NCBI GenBank assembly: GCA_011176535.1
Contig: DUEP01000058.1
Span: 1 to 35,550, forward strand
From: Anaerolineae bacterium
GTDB taxonomy: Bacteria; Chloroflexota; Anaerolineae; Anaerolineales; DRMV01
Direction of reading: 5' to 3'
DNA length: 35,550 nt
Shown here: positions 15,934 through 23,943 of the stretch, in pieces
Layout of the letters: the number at the start of each line of letters is the position of its first letter
Numbering within the stretch: the stretch's first letter is position 1
The notes under the pieces: generated by a model
What the model was told of the DNA's origin: nothing
The model's input: the letters and a program-made list of their open reading frames with translations, nothing else
The model's database searches: none
Program-made: the position numbers and the translations under genes

Positions 15934-17586
15934 ATGGAGCGCAAAGAGCGGAAAACCGTGATTGGTGCGGCGTTGGGGGAGTGCGTGCATGTGGCCGGTG
16001 TAATGCGCTTTCTGCGCTTGGCTGAGCAGGCCGGCTGGCGCACCGTGTTCCTCGGCCCGGCTACCCCCATCGAAAAAGTGCTCGAAGCCGCCCGCCGGGA
16101 AAAAGCCGACCTGGTAGGCGTTTCTTACCGCCTCACCCCTGAAACCGGCGAGCGCCTGCTCGCCGAGTTCGCCGAGGCCGCCGACGACCTGCGCGTCCAG
16201 GGCGTGCGCTTCGTCTTCGGCGGCACGCCCCCCGTGGCCGAACGCGCCCGGAAGCTGGGTTTCTTCGATATGGTCTTCGACGGCACCGAGTCCCCCGACC
16301 AAGTGCTGGCCTACCTCAAGGGTGCCGACCCCACCCACTTCACCGAGCAGGACTTCCCCCAAGCCACGGTGGAGCGCATTCGCTGGAAGGCGCCCTATCC
16401 CCTCATCCGTCACCACTTCGGCCTGCCCAGCCTGGAGGCCACCGAGGCGGGCATCGCCCGCATCGCTGAAGCGGGTGTGCTCGATGTGATTTCCCTGGGC
16501 ACCGACCAGGACGCCCAGGAGAACTTCTTCCACCCCGAACGGCAGGACCCGCGCCGACGCGGCGCCGGGGGCGTGCCTGTGCGCTCGCCGGAGGACTTCC
16601 GCCGCCTCTACCGGGCCAGCCGACGGGGGAACTTCCCCCTCATGCGCACTTACACCGGCACCGACGACTTCATCAAACTGGCCGAGATGTATGTTGAAAC
16701 CATCCACATCGCCTGGGCGGCCATCCCCCTCTTTTGGTTCAATCGCATGGATGGCCGCGGCCCCTGGGACCTGGAAGGCTCCATCCGCGAGCATCAGAAA
16801 CTCATGGCCTGGTACGGCGAGCGCGACATCCCTGTGGAGGTCAACGAACCCCACCACTGGGGGATGCGCGATGCGCCCGATGTGATCTTCGTGGTGGCTG
16901 CCTACCTCTCCGCCTACAACGTGAAGGCCATGGGCGTGCAGGACTACATCGCCCAACTCATGTTCAACAGCCCCGCTGACCTCTCGGACAAAATGGACCT
17001 GGCCAAGATGCTGGCCGTGCTGGAGGTGATCGCGCCCCTGGCCGACGCGGACTTCCGCATCTACCGCCAGACGCGCACCGGTTTGCTCAGTTACCCGGTG
17101 GACGCGGATTACGCCCGCGCCCACCTGGCGGCCAGCGTGTACCTGCAGCTGGCCCTCAAGCCGCACATCGTCCATGTGGTGGGCTACACCGAGGCCGAAC
17201 ACGCCGCCACGGCCGAGGAGGTCATCGAATCCTGCAAGCTGGCCCGCCGGGCCATCGAGAACGCCTTGCGCGGCCAGCCGGATATGACACGCGACCCCGA
17301 AGTGCAGGCCCGCAAGGAAGAACTCATCGCCGAGGCCCAGGTCACCCTGGAGGCCATCCGCAACCTGGCCGCGCCGGGGGTGGACGACCCGCTCACCGAC
17401 CCGACCACCCTGACCAAGGCGGTGACCACCGGCATGCTCGACGCACCACAGTTGCAGAACAACCCTTACGGACGCGGGCAAATCGTCACCCGCATCGATG
17501 AGCGGGGCGCCTGCGTGACAGTGGACCCTGAGACGGGGAAACCGCTGAATGAACGGGAGCGGCTGACCCGCCTGGGGGTGCTCTGA
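15934..17586 (+). CDS. Fused B12-binding / glutamate-mutase-E-like carbon-skeleton mutase
   Basis: A 550-aa protein. Residues about 8-130 look like a cobalamin-binding Rossmann domain: the loop CVHVAG at 17-22 matches D-x-H-x-x-G with the axial-ligand His19 present but Cys17 in the Asp place; SYRL at 64-67 and FGG at 95-97 match the later nucleotide-loop sites. The rest resembles the catalytic TIM barrel of glutamate mutase subunit E. Its end (TGMLDAPQLQNNPYGRG, then ERGACVTVD) parallels the GlmE C-terminus. Known glutamate mutase has these parts as separate S and E subunits. Expected role: adenosylcobalamin-dependent rearrangement of an amino acid or similar acid; the substrate is not predictable. 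The ATG at 15934 is favoured because the ribosome site (ggaggg) is eight bases away, against two for the ATG at 15928. It heads an operon-like cluster with ATP-grasp and opine-dehydrogenase genes. Confidence 0.75.
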   Translation: MERKERKTVIGAALGECVHVAGVMRFLRLAEQAGWRTVFLGPATPIEKVLEAARREKADLVGVSYRLTPETGERLLAEFAEAADDLRVQGVRFVFGGTPPVAERARKLGFFDMVFDGTESPDQVLAYLKGADPTHFTEQDFPQATVERIRWKAPYPLIRHHFGLPSLEATEAGIARIAEAGVLDVISLGTDQDAQENFFHPERQDPRRRGAGGVPVRSPEDFRRLYRASRRGNFPLMRTYTGTDDFIKLAEMYVETIHIAWAAIPLFWFNRMDGRGPWDLEGSIREHQKLMAWYGERDIPVEVNEPHHWGMRDAPDVIFVVAAYLSAYNVKAMGVQDYIAQLMFNSPADLSDKMDLAKMLAVLEVIAPLADADFRIYRQTRTGLLSYPVDADYARAHLAASVYLQLALKPHIVHVVGYTEAEHAATAEEVIESCKLARRAIENALRGQPDMTRDPEVQARKEELIAEAQVTLEAIRNLAAPGVDDPLTDPTTLTKAVTTGMLDAPQLQNNPYGRGQIVTRIDERGACVTVDPETGKPLNERERLTRLGVL

Positions 17587-17708
17587 ACCCAGGGGGAGGG
17601 CGTGCCCCCGGTGTCCGGCCCGACCTGGACCCGAGGGAGGTCCGGCCCTTAGTAGCCCGGTGCCATCCCGGTAGGATATCCTCTATCCTGCATACAAGGA
17701 GGTCTGCG

Positions 17709-18335
17709 ATAACCCGACAACCCGCGGCAACCATCCCGGAATAGGGCTATCTCTTGCAGGAGCCGCCTTATCCTCAGGCGCCCGGCGGCACCCGGCTGGA
17801 TATTGCCCTGTTGGGCCAGCCTTCCGGGCGCCACTTCGACCCCTACAAAGCCGAATTTCCGGTGGTGATGACCTATCCCTGGGAGGGTCGTCCCCGGCAT
17901 CAGGTGGTGGCGGGGGCGTGCGCGTATGGAACCACAGGGACGAGGAGGTGAGTTGGTTTACCTTCGACGGCACGTGGAACTGGAGCATCACCCGGCTACA
18001 CCCTGGTCCGGTTGACCTCGCCGGCGCCCATCCTGGAGGTGGGCCCGGAGGATGAGAGGGTGCTCCTGCTGGCTCAGGAGGCCGAGGAATTGCTGGCCCA
18101 ACGCAAGGCGGCTCATTTGGAGGACCACCTGGAGTGGCTGGCCCAACGACTGGCCCAGGCCGACCTGTGGGTGCTGTACTGCGCCGTGTTGCAGGCGCTG
18201 GCGGCCAAATTCGCCCGCCTGCCCAAAGAGCCGGTGGAGGAGTGCTTCCTGGCCTTCCGGCATCGGCAGATGCAACACCTGCGGGAGGCGGAGCGCTGCC
18301 CGCATCCCCTCCCCCCGCTGGAAGACCTGCTGTAA
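17709..18335 (+). pseudogene. Broken gene of unknown function in the mutase cluster
   Basis: A protein of about 208 aa can be reconstructed. A perfect ribosome site (aaggaggt, 17697-17703) is followed five bases later by ATA, not ATG (17709), in frame with what follows. A TAG stop sits at 17742. The frame then runs to a G run at 17912-17916 where one G seems lost, continues as GVRVWNHRDEEVSW, and returns at about 17990-17993 where one C seems gained (ITR versus IT-GYTLVRL). It ends at 18335. The first half has YPWEGRPRHQ and FTFDGTWNW; the second is a helical region rich in Leu/Ala/Glu. I do not recognise it. A shorter product from TTG 18012 (107 aa) could still be made. Two lesions are in homopolymers, so sequencing error is possible for those, but not easily for the lost start and the TAG. 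Confidence 0.65.
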
Positions 18336-18395
18336 CTTGCCTCCCCCTGCGCCATCCGCACGCCAATCGCACATCACTCCCTGCGGAGGTGCCTC

Positions 18396-19424
18396 ATGAA
18401 CGCTTTGCGCATCGCCATCGTGTACACCATCACCGAGCCCAAGGTGAATGGGGCGGCGGTTGAAGCAGGTGGCCCCCGAAGCCGATGCCACCCTGCACGC
18501 CATCGGTCAGGCGCTGCGGGAGGGCGGTCACGAGGTGCTCTTCATGCCCTCCGGGTTGGACCTCCCCCAACGCCTGGCCGTGGAGTTCGTGGACCTGGTC
18601 TTCAACCTGTCCACCGGCGTCGGAGGCGGCAGCCGTCAGACCCTGGTTCCGGCCATGCTGGAAGCCATGGGAGTTGCCTTTACTGGCTCCATAGTGTGGC
18701 GCGCGCCCTGACGCTGGACAAGGCCCGCACCAAGGCCGTGATGGCCTACCATGGTGTTCCCACATTACCCTTCCAGGTGATGGTCACCGGTGAGGAGCCG
18801 CTCGACCCGGCTATGGGCTTCCTGGCCCTCGTCAAGCCCTTGCGTGAAGGCTCGAGCATTGGCATTGACGCCGGGCCATCGTGTGGGACGATGGCGGCGC
18901 TGCAGGACCGCGTGTGCTGGGTGCGGGCGACTTTGAACGAACCGGCGCTGGTGGAGCGCTACATCACCGGCCGTGAGTTCACCGTGGGTGTGGTGGGCAA
19001 CGGAGCGCGCCTCGAGGTGCTGCCCATCCTGGAGCGGGTCTTCGTCGGCGAGGGGCCGGCCTTCGAGCCCGTGCCGGAGCACGCCGACTGGATCGGCTCG
19101 GAGTGCCCTGCCCGCCTGGACGAGGCCACCGCAGCGCGTCTGGCTGACCTTTCGCGGCGGGCCTTTCAGGCCCTGGGGTGCGCCGATTACGCCCGCCTGG
19201 ACTGGATGCTGGACGGCGAGACCGGCGAAGTGGTTCTGTTGGAGGAGAGCAGCCTGCCAAGGCTCAAGCCGGGTTACAGCAACCCGCTGGTCATGGCCCA
19301 GGCGGCGGGATGGGGCTACGAAGGCCTGTTCTGGCGCATCGTGGCCGAAGCCGCGGCGCGGCACAGCCTTGCCCCCGCATCCGAGGTCAACCTGTCCCCT
19401 GGAGAAGAAAGGAGGCGTGCATGA
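18396..19424 (+). pseudogene. D-Ala-D-Ala-ligase-like ATP-grasp protein with two compensating frameshifts
   Basis: ATP-grasp ligases join a carboxylate to an amine through an acyl-phosphate. The start (ATG 18396, ribosome site ggaggt) reads MNALRIAIVYTI, like Ddl enzymes. The reading then jumps frame at the G4 run 18450-18453 (one extra G) and stays in the +1 frame for about 80 codons (LKQVAPEADATLHAIGQAL to GVAFTGS). It returns after 18690, where restoring one base gives FTGSDSVARALTLDK, the canonical Ddl pattern. The rest is intact in the original frame: KPLREGSSIGI, LVERYITGREFTVGV and LLEESSLPRLKPGYSNP. In the last motif the usual Mg-ligand Asn is Ser. Because the shifts cancel, a 342-aa product is possible, but with a scrambled N-terminal domain. 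Its stop overlaps the next start as ATGA. Confidence 0.75.
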
Positions 19425-20539
19425 GCACGGTGAGTCGCTACACTGTGGTAGGCGCTGGGCATGGCGGCAAAGCCATGGCCGCCCACCTGGCGCTGATGGG
19501 GTTTGAGGTCATGCTGTACAACCGCACCCCGGCCAACATTGCCGGCATTCAGGCCCGGGGGGGCATTGAACTGCTCTCGCCGGAGGGAGGGGGCTCCGGC
19601 TTTGGGCGTCTGGTCAAGGCCACCAGCGACATCGGCGAGGCCGTGCGCTTTGGCCAGGTCATCATGGTCGTGGTGCCCTCCAACGCCCATCGGCCGCTGG
19701 CGGCCCAAATGGCTCCCCATCTGCAGGCCGGGCAAATCGTGGTGCTGCATCCTGGGCGCACCTTTGGGGCGTTGGAGTTTCGCCACATCTTGCGTCAACA
19801 GGGCGTGGGGGGAGGGGTGCTGGTAGCCGAAGCGCAGACCTTTATCTACGCCTCGCGCTCCGAGGGTCCGGCCCAGGCGCGGATTTTCCGTGTCAAAGAG
19901 GCGGTGCCTCTGGCGGCTTTGCCCGCCACCGACACGCCGCGCGTGTTGGAGGCGCTGCGCCCGGCTTACCCCCAATTCATCGACGGTGTGGATGTGCTTC
20001 ACACCGGGCTGAACAACATTGGCGCCATCTTTCATCCTACCATCACCCTGCTCAACGTCGGCTGGATCGAGGCCACCGGCGGCGAGTTTCAGTTTTATCT
20101 GGACGGCGTGACGCCTACGGTGGCCCGCATCATGGAGGTCATCGACCGCGAGCGAGTGACCGTGGCAGCGGCGTTGGGCGTGCGGGCCATCACCGCCCGC
20201 GCGTGGTTGCAGATGGCCTACGACGCGCGGGGGAACAACCTCCACGAGGCCATTCACAACCAGCCGGGATACCGCGGCATCAAAGCGCCTTCCACCTTGC
20301 AGCACCGCTATTTGCTGGAAGATGTGCCCATGAGCCTAGTACCCATTGCCAACCTGGGGCAACGCTACGGCGTCTCGGTGCGCGGCATGGAGAGTTTCAT
20401 CCGCCTGGCCAGCATCGCCCACGGCACGGATTACTGGCGACGGGGTCGCACCCTGGAGCGACTGGGCATCGAGCACCTCAGCGTGAGCGAGTTGCAGCGC
20501 TATGTGCGCGAAGGGGTGTGGGACGCGAATTTGTGGTAA
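19421..20539 (+). CDS. NAD(P)-dependent octopine/nopaline-type dehydrogenase
   Basis: A 372-aa protein. The N-terminus has the dinucleotide loop VVGAGHGGKAMA (Gly11-x-Gly13-x-x-Gly16). The second half is the all-helical octopine dehydrogenase C-terminal domain with the conserved segment NNIGAIFHPTITLLN (His205 is the likely catalytic His). Known relatives reductively join an amino acid to a 2-oxo acid or run the reverse oxidation; other relatives act on hydroxy or keto acids. The substrate is unknown here. Its start overlaps the ATP-grasp stop by four bases, indicating coupled translation, and no internal lesion is seen. It is intact while the two upstream genes are broken. No clear terminator follows. 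Confidence 0.85.
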   Translation: MSTVSRYTVVGAGHGGKAMAAHLALMGFEVMLYNRTPANIAGIQARGGIELLSPEGGGSGFGRLVKATSDIGEAVRFGQVIMVVVPSNAHRPLAAQMAPHLQAGQIVVLHPGRTFGALEFRHILRQQGVGGGVLVAEAQTFIYASRSEGPAQARIFRVKEAVPLAALPATDTPRVLEALRPAYPQFIDGVDVLHTGLNNIGAIFHPTITLLNVGWIEATGGEFQFYLDGVTPTVARIMEVIDRERVTVAAALGVRAITARAWLQMAYDARGNNLHEAIHNQPGYRGIKAPSTLQHRYLLEDVPMSLVPIANLGQRYGVSVRGMESFIRLASIAHGTDYWRRGRTLERLGIEHLSVSELQRYVREGVWDANLW

Positions 20540-20578
20540 GGGCAGGGGGCGAGGGTCTTTGCCTTTCCTCTAAGCCCT

Positions 20579-20612
20579 GCAGGGGCGCGGAGAGGTGACG
20601 GATCGCCCCTGC
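20579..20612. repeat. Inverted repeat after the opine-dehydrogenase gene
   Basis: GCAGGGGCG (20579-20587) and CGCCCCTGC (20604-20612), 16-base spacer, 9-bp perfect stem. No T tract follows, so it is not a standard intrinsic terminator. Confidence 0.5.
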
Positions 20613-20644
20613 GTAACCATGCGACTTCCTTCCATACGGTTCGC

Positions 20645-20680
20645 CACGGCCGGCGTGACGACCACGGCCGGCGTGACGAC
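20645..20680. repeat. Exact tandem duplication of an 18-base unit
   Basis: CACGGCCGGCGTGACGAC occurs twice back to back (20645-20662 and 20663-20680) in the gap before the recombinase-like gene. It could be two copies of a binding site or a simple slippage duplication. Confidence 0.7.
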
Positions 20681-20726
20681 GAGCCGCCTGAAGGTGCCTC
20701 CTATTTTCGCCCCTGGGGATGAGAGG

Positions 20727-20755
20727 CTGTCAAAAAGGCAAATTTGCGATATAAT
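20727..20755 (+). promoter_or_regulatory. Promoter of the recombinase-like gene
   Basis: CTGTCA (20727-20732), a 17-base spacer and a perfect TATAAT (20750-20755). The predicted start is near 20762, about 40 bases before the ATG at 20803. Confidence 0.7.
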
Positions 20756-20802
20756 TTGGACGCATTGGGCCGCGATGAGACAGGCTGTTTGGAGGTTGAC
20801 AA

Positions 20803-21729
20803 ATGGAAGAGCAGATTCGGGCGTTCATTCAATCGTTGGCAGACTCAGGGGCCTATAGTGAGGGTACCTTGGCCTCATATCGGGGCGACCTGCGGAAGGG
20901 TTGGCAGATGATGTCCCGGGCGAAGGGTCAAACCGTTGGGCTGGACGATCTTTCGCCGGAACTCATCCTGTCCATGATCCAGGCGGAAATCGAGGCAGGG
21001 CGCAAGCGGAGCACCATCCAGCGCCGGGTGGCCTCCTGGCGGGCCTTTGACCGTTTTTTGTTGCAATATGGCCTGCGCACGACCTCGTTCATGCCCCCTC
21101 GCGAGGCCTTAATCGCCTTATGGCAAAAGGCGGCGGAGCCCGCTCATGCGGCCTGCCTGAGCAGCGAGCAACTGCAGCAACTTTGGACGACCTTATTGCA
21201 GTCCACCCAGCGACGGGCCATCCGCGATTTGGCGCTGATTGCCTTGTTTGTCGAATGGGGCTTTCCCAGCCAAATGGTGATTCAACTGCGGGTGGAGCAT
21301 GTGGATCTGGAGCGCCGGGTGGTCTATGTGCCCCAGCCGGTGATGCGTCTGGAGGAGTTCCCGCTGGAAGAGTCCTACGAACCGTTGCGGCGCTATTTGG
21401 AGCGGGGGCGGCCGGAATTCGACCCCAAGCCTGGGGAAAACGCCCTGTTCGTCAGTCAGTTGGGCCGGGGCCTGAGCCGTCAGGGCGTCTGGCAATTGAT
21501 TCAGGGATGGGGCGCGGCGGCTGGCCTGTCCATCAATATGACGCCCCGCGTGCTGCGCAACACCGCCGTGTTGCGCATGATCCGCCGGGGCGAACCTCTG
21601 GAGCGCATCCAGACGGCCCTGGGGCACGCCAACCCCATTTCCACCTCCGTGCTGTTGCGCCGGGTAGAGCGCCTTTGCCGCGCTTTGCCCATGCCCATCA
21701 TCCCCCGCCTGCCTGAAGAGGCACGCTAA
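20803..21729 (+). CDS. Tyrosine-recombinase-fold protein lacking catalytic residues
   Basis: A 308-aa protein with the two-part layout of XerC/XerD. Residues 1-110 are a SAM-like core-binding domain (TLASYRGDLRKGW; STIQRRVASWRAFDRFL) and about 120-300 match the catalytic domain. The active-site pattern is mostly lost. The first Arg of G-x-R-x-S-E is Pro155 (GFPSQ). The H-x-x-R-H box reads RVLRN (Arg249, Arg252, Asn253), keeping only Arg252. LGH is kept at 273-275, but the nucleophilic Tyr position holds Leu285. The frame is intact with a good promoter and ribosome site (ggagg, seven bases before ATG), so this is a maintained gene rather than a wreck. It is likely a DNA-binding or structural protein, not an active integrase. 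It lies 19 bases before the purine phosphorylase gene. Confidence 0.75.
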   Translation: MEEQIRAFIQSLADSGAYSEGTLASYRGDLRKGWQMMSRAKGQTVGLDDLSPELILSMIQAEIEAGRKRSTIQRRVASWRAFDRFLLQYGLRTTSFMPPREALIALWQKAAEPAHAACLSSEQLQQLWTTLLQSTQRRAIRDLALIALFVEWGFPSQMVIQLRVEHVDLERRVVYVPQPVMRLEEFPLEESYEPLRRYLERGRPEFDPKPGENALFVSQLGRGLSRQGVWQLIQGWGAAAGLSINMTPRVLRNTAVLRMIRRGEPLERIQTALGHANPISTSVLLRRVERLCRALPMPIIPRLPEEAR

Positions 21730-21748
21730 CCTTTTTTCAGGAGAACGC

Positions 21749-22621
21749 ATGACCATGTCTTTGTCCAAACCCGAGTATTTCACCCTGGCCGACATCGATG
21801 AGGTGGTCTCGGCCATCCGTGAGCGTACGGCCTTTCAGCCGCGGATTGGCATGATCTTGGGGTCCGGGCTGGGCGCCCTGGCCGACGCTGTGGAAGCCGA
21901 GGCCGTCATTCCCTATCAGGACCTCCCTTACTGGCCGGTCTCCACGGTGGCCGGACATGCCGGACGGCTGATTTTTGGCCGTGTGGAGGGGCAGCCGGTG
22001 ATGGTGATGCAGGGGCGGGCCCACTACTACGAAGGCTACCCCATGGCTCAGGTGACCCTCCCCGTGCGGGTGATGCAGCGGCTGGGCGTGGAGATGCTCA
22101 TCGTGACCAACGCAGCCGGTGCGGTCAACCCCAAGTTTCACCCCGGCGACCTGATGCTCATCGTGGACCATCTGAACCTGATCGGCATGGCCGGCCCCAA
22201 CCCCTTGCGTGGGCCAAATCTGGACGCTTTTGGCCCCCGTTTTCCCGATATGAGCCAGGCCTACGATCGGGCGCTCATGGCCCTGGCCCGAGAGGTGGCC
22301 CGCGAAGAAGGTTTGCCCTTGCGGGAAGGGGTGTATGTGAGTCTGGCCGGGCCTTCCTTTGAGACCCCTGCGGACCTGCGTTTCCTGCGGGCCATAGGCG
22401 TGGATGCCGTGGGGATGTCCACCGTGCCCGAAGTCATCGTGGCCCGACATGGTGGCACGCGGGTGCTGGGGATCTCCGGCATCAGCAACAAGGCCAACCT
22501 GGATGGCAACACGGTGACCACCCACGAAGAGGTGCTGGCTGCCGGAAGGTTGATCGCCCCGCGATTGACCACCCTGGTGCGGGGTGTGTTGCGTCGCCTG
22601 GAGGCCTCCGGGGCCGCCTGA
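21749..22621 (+). CDS. Purine nucleoside phosphorylase (trimeric, 6-oxopurine type)
   Basis: Cleaves inosine and guanosine with phosphate to the free base and ribose 1-phosphate, in purine salvage. The product is 290 aa. Family motifs in order: the phosphate-binding GSGLG near 39, VAGHAGRL, RAHYYEGYP, VTNAAGAVNP, then GMSTVPEVIVARH and the base-binding GISNKAN. The Asn in SNKA favours 6-oxopurines over adenosine or methylthioadenosine, where an Asp usually stands. The ATG at 21749 has a ribosome site (aggag) five bases upstream; a second ATG two codons later is possible. It may be co-transcribed with the recombinase-like gene. Confidence 0.94.
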   Translation: MTMSLSKPEYFTLADIDEVVSAIRERTAFQPRIGMILGSGLGALADAVEAEAVIPYQDLPYWPVSTVAGHAGRLIFGRVEGQPVMVMQGRAHYYEGYPMAQVTLPVRVMQRLGVEMLIVTNAAGAVNPKFHPGDLMLIVDHLNLIGMAGPNPLRGPNLDAFGPRFPDMSQAYDRALMALAREVAREEGLPLREGVYVSLAGPSFETPADLRFLRAIGVDAVGMSTVPEVIVARHGGTRVLGISGISNKANLDGNTVTTHEEVLAAGRLIAPRLTTLVRGVLRRLEASGAA

Positions 22622-22710
22622 AGATCGGGTGCTTCAACCGCTCCCCCCTGCAAACCCTGCCGTTGGCCTGCGCCCCCGCGCCAACGGAGCCCCCTTCTGT
22701 TGAGGATGTG

Positions 22711-23400
22711 ATGCAAGCCCTGTTGCGTTTTCTGAAAACCTATGAGTTGGGCATTTACCTGCTTTTGGGGGTGGCGTTTTTGCTCTATTTTCGCCGGCTG
22801 CTTTTGGCCTGGCGGGTGTGGCAGGGGGCCTTGTTTGGTTTGGAGCGTGAAGAAGCCGAACGCCGTTTGCGCGGCGCTTTTCTGGGCGTGGTGCTGAGCG
22901 TGGGCTTGATGTTGACCACCTTTGCCCTGGTGACCTTTGCCACGCCGGTGCAGACCGGCCCGGTGGTCCTGCCCACGGCCACGCTGGATCTGCTGGCCAC
23001 GACGCCGCCTGAGGAGGCGTCTCCCACCCCTGAGGGCACGCCTACCCCTTTGCCCACCCCAGTGCTGGACACCGGAGGGTGTGTGCCGGATCAGGTGTTC
23101 ATCGCCTCCCCCCAGACCGGGGACACCATTTCCGGGGAGGTGACCATTGAGGGCACGGCGAACATCCCCAATTTCGGCTTTTACAAGGTGGAGTTCGCCC
23201 TGGCCAGCGAAGCCCTTTTCCTGACCATTGGCGTCGGACGAGTCCCGCGGGTCCAGGAACCCCTCATTGAGGGCTGGGACACCTCCCGAATCCCCCCCGG
23301 CGATTATGTCATCCAGTTGGTGGTCACCGACAATCAGGGGCAGGCCCTGCCGCCCTGTCGGGTGCGCGTGCACATTGCGGCTCCGCCCGCTCAACCGTAA
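22711..23400 (+). CDS. Membrane protein with Pro/Thr linker and extracytoplasmic Ig-like domain
   Basis: A protein of about 229 aa from the ATG at 22711 (an in-frame TTG at 22663 would add 16 residues). It has two predicted transmembrane helices near the N-terminus (YELGIYLLLGVAFLLYF; GAFLGVVLSVGLMLTTFALV) separated by a short charged loop. A Pro/Thr/Glu-rich linker (PTPEGTPTPLPTP) follows. The C-terminal part of about 100 residues looks all-beta and Ig-like (VFIASPQTGDTISGEVTIEG ... GDYVIQLVVTDNQG). The N-terminus must be inside for the linker and domain to be outside. The fold resembles domains that bind surface polymers. The specific role is unknown. It lies 89 bases after the purine phosphorylase and three bases before the acetyltransferase gene. 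Confidence 0.75.
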   Translation: MQALLRFLKTYELGIYLLLGVAFLLYFRRLLLAWRVWQGALFGLEREEAERRLRGAFLGVVLSVGLMLTTFALVTFATPVQTGPVVLPTATLDLLATTPPEEASPTPEGTPTPLPTPVLDTGGCVPDQVFIASPQTGDTISGEVTIEGTANIPNFGFYKVEFALASEALFLTIGVGRVPRVQEPLIEGWDTSRIPPGDYVIQLVVTDNQGQALPPCRVRVHIAAPPAQP

Positions 23401-23403
23401 ACC

Positions 23404-23940
23404 ATGATGAGCCCTCTGGAGATTCGCCCGGCTTTGGCCGCCGATATCCCTTATCTGGTGCGGCTGGATCACACCGTGGAAAGCACCCATGTCTGGCGTC
23501 TGGAGTGGAGCCACGGCGAAACGCTGGGCGCCAGGTTTCGTCCCGCGCCGCTCCCCCGGCCGGTGATCCTGCCGTATCCCTATGCGCCTGAGGCCTTTCT
23601 CGAGGACTGGCGGCGGTTGCCCGCGTTGTGGGTGGCCTTGCAAGATGGCCGCCCGGTGGGCTATGCGACCTTGCGCTGGTCGCCGGCGCCAGATGTGGCC
23701 TGGCTTTCGGACCTGGTGGTGGACTCTCCTTATCGCCGTCAGGGGATTGGACGGGCCTTGCTCCTGCATGTGCTCCACTGGGCGGCTCAACAGGGATACC
23801 GCCGTTTGGTGTGGGCGGCCTCCTTTCGCAATCACCCGGCCGTTTCCCTGGCCTTCCGGGTCCATTTGCACTTCGTGGGTTTTCAGCAGGCCTTCTTCCC
23901 CAATGGGGATACGGCGTTGTTTTTGGGTCGAGATGTGTAA
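23404..23940 (+). CDS. GNAT-family N-acetyltransferase
   Basis: A 178-aa protein with the GNAT fold. The acetyl-CoA pyrophosphate loop is RRQGIGRALL (about 115-124), preceded by the strand VAWLSDLVVDSPY. The N-terminus (LEIRPALAADIPYLVRLD) is the usual first strand and helix. Helix 4 and the last strands (HPAVSLAFRVHLHFVGFQQ) are complete. The acetyl acceptor is unknown. It is preceded by only three bases after the previous stop and followed by three before the next start, so it belongs to the same transcription unit. A second ATG one codon later is also possible. Confidence 0.85.
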   Translation: MMSPLEIRPALAADIPYLVRLDHTVESTHVWRLEWSHGETLGARFRPAPLPRPVILPYPYAPEAFLEDWRRLPALWVALQDGRPVGYATLRWSPAPDVAWLSDLVVDSPYRRQGIGRALLLHVLHWAAQQGYRRLVWAASFRNHPAVSLAFRVHLHFVGFQQAFFPNGDTALFLGRDV

Positions 23941-23943
23941 GCC

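Noticed and set aside
17674-17683. The palindrome AGGATATCCT before the broken gene
   Set aside because: Too short (10 bases) to call an operator without a second copy or a known regulator.
18012-18335. An independent 107-aa gene starting at TTG
   Set aside because: No ribosome site precedes it, and it joins upstream coding sequence when two single-base lesions are undone. Treated as the end of a broken gene, though translation of the fragment is possible.
20595-20858. An 87-codon plus-strand frame across the recombinase promoter
   Set aside because: It spans the tandem repeat, the promoter and the start of the next gene, has no good ribosome site, and its translation shows the repeat as protein repeats only.
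20803-21729. A mobile element or integrated phage marked by the recombinase-like gene
   Set aside because: No attachment repeats, tRNA target or phage genes are nearby and the protein lacks catalytic residues.
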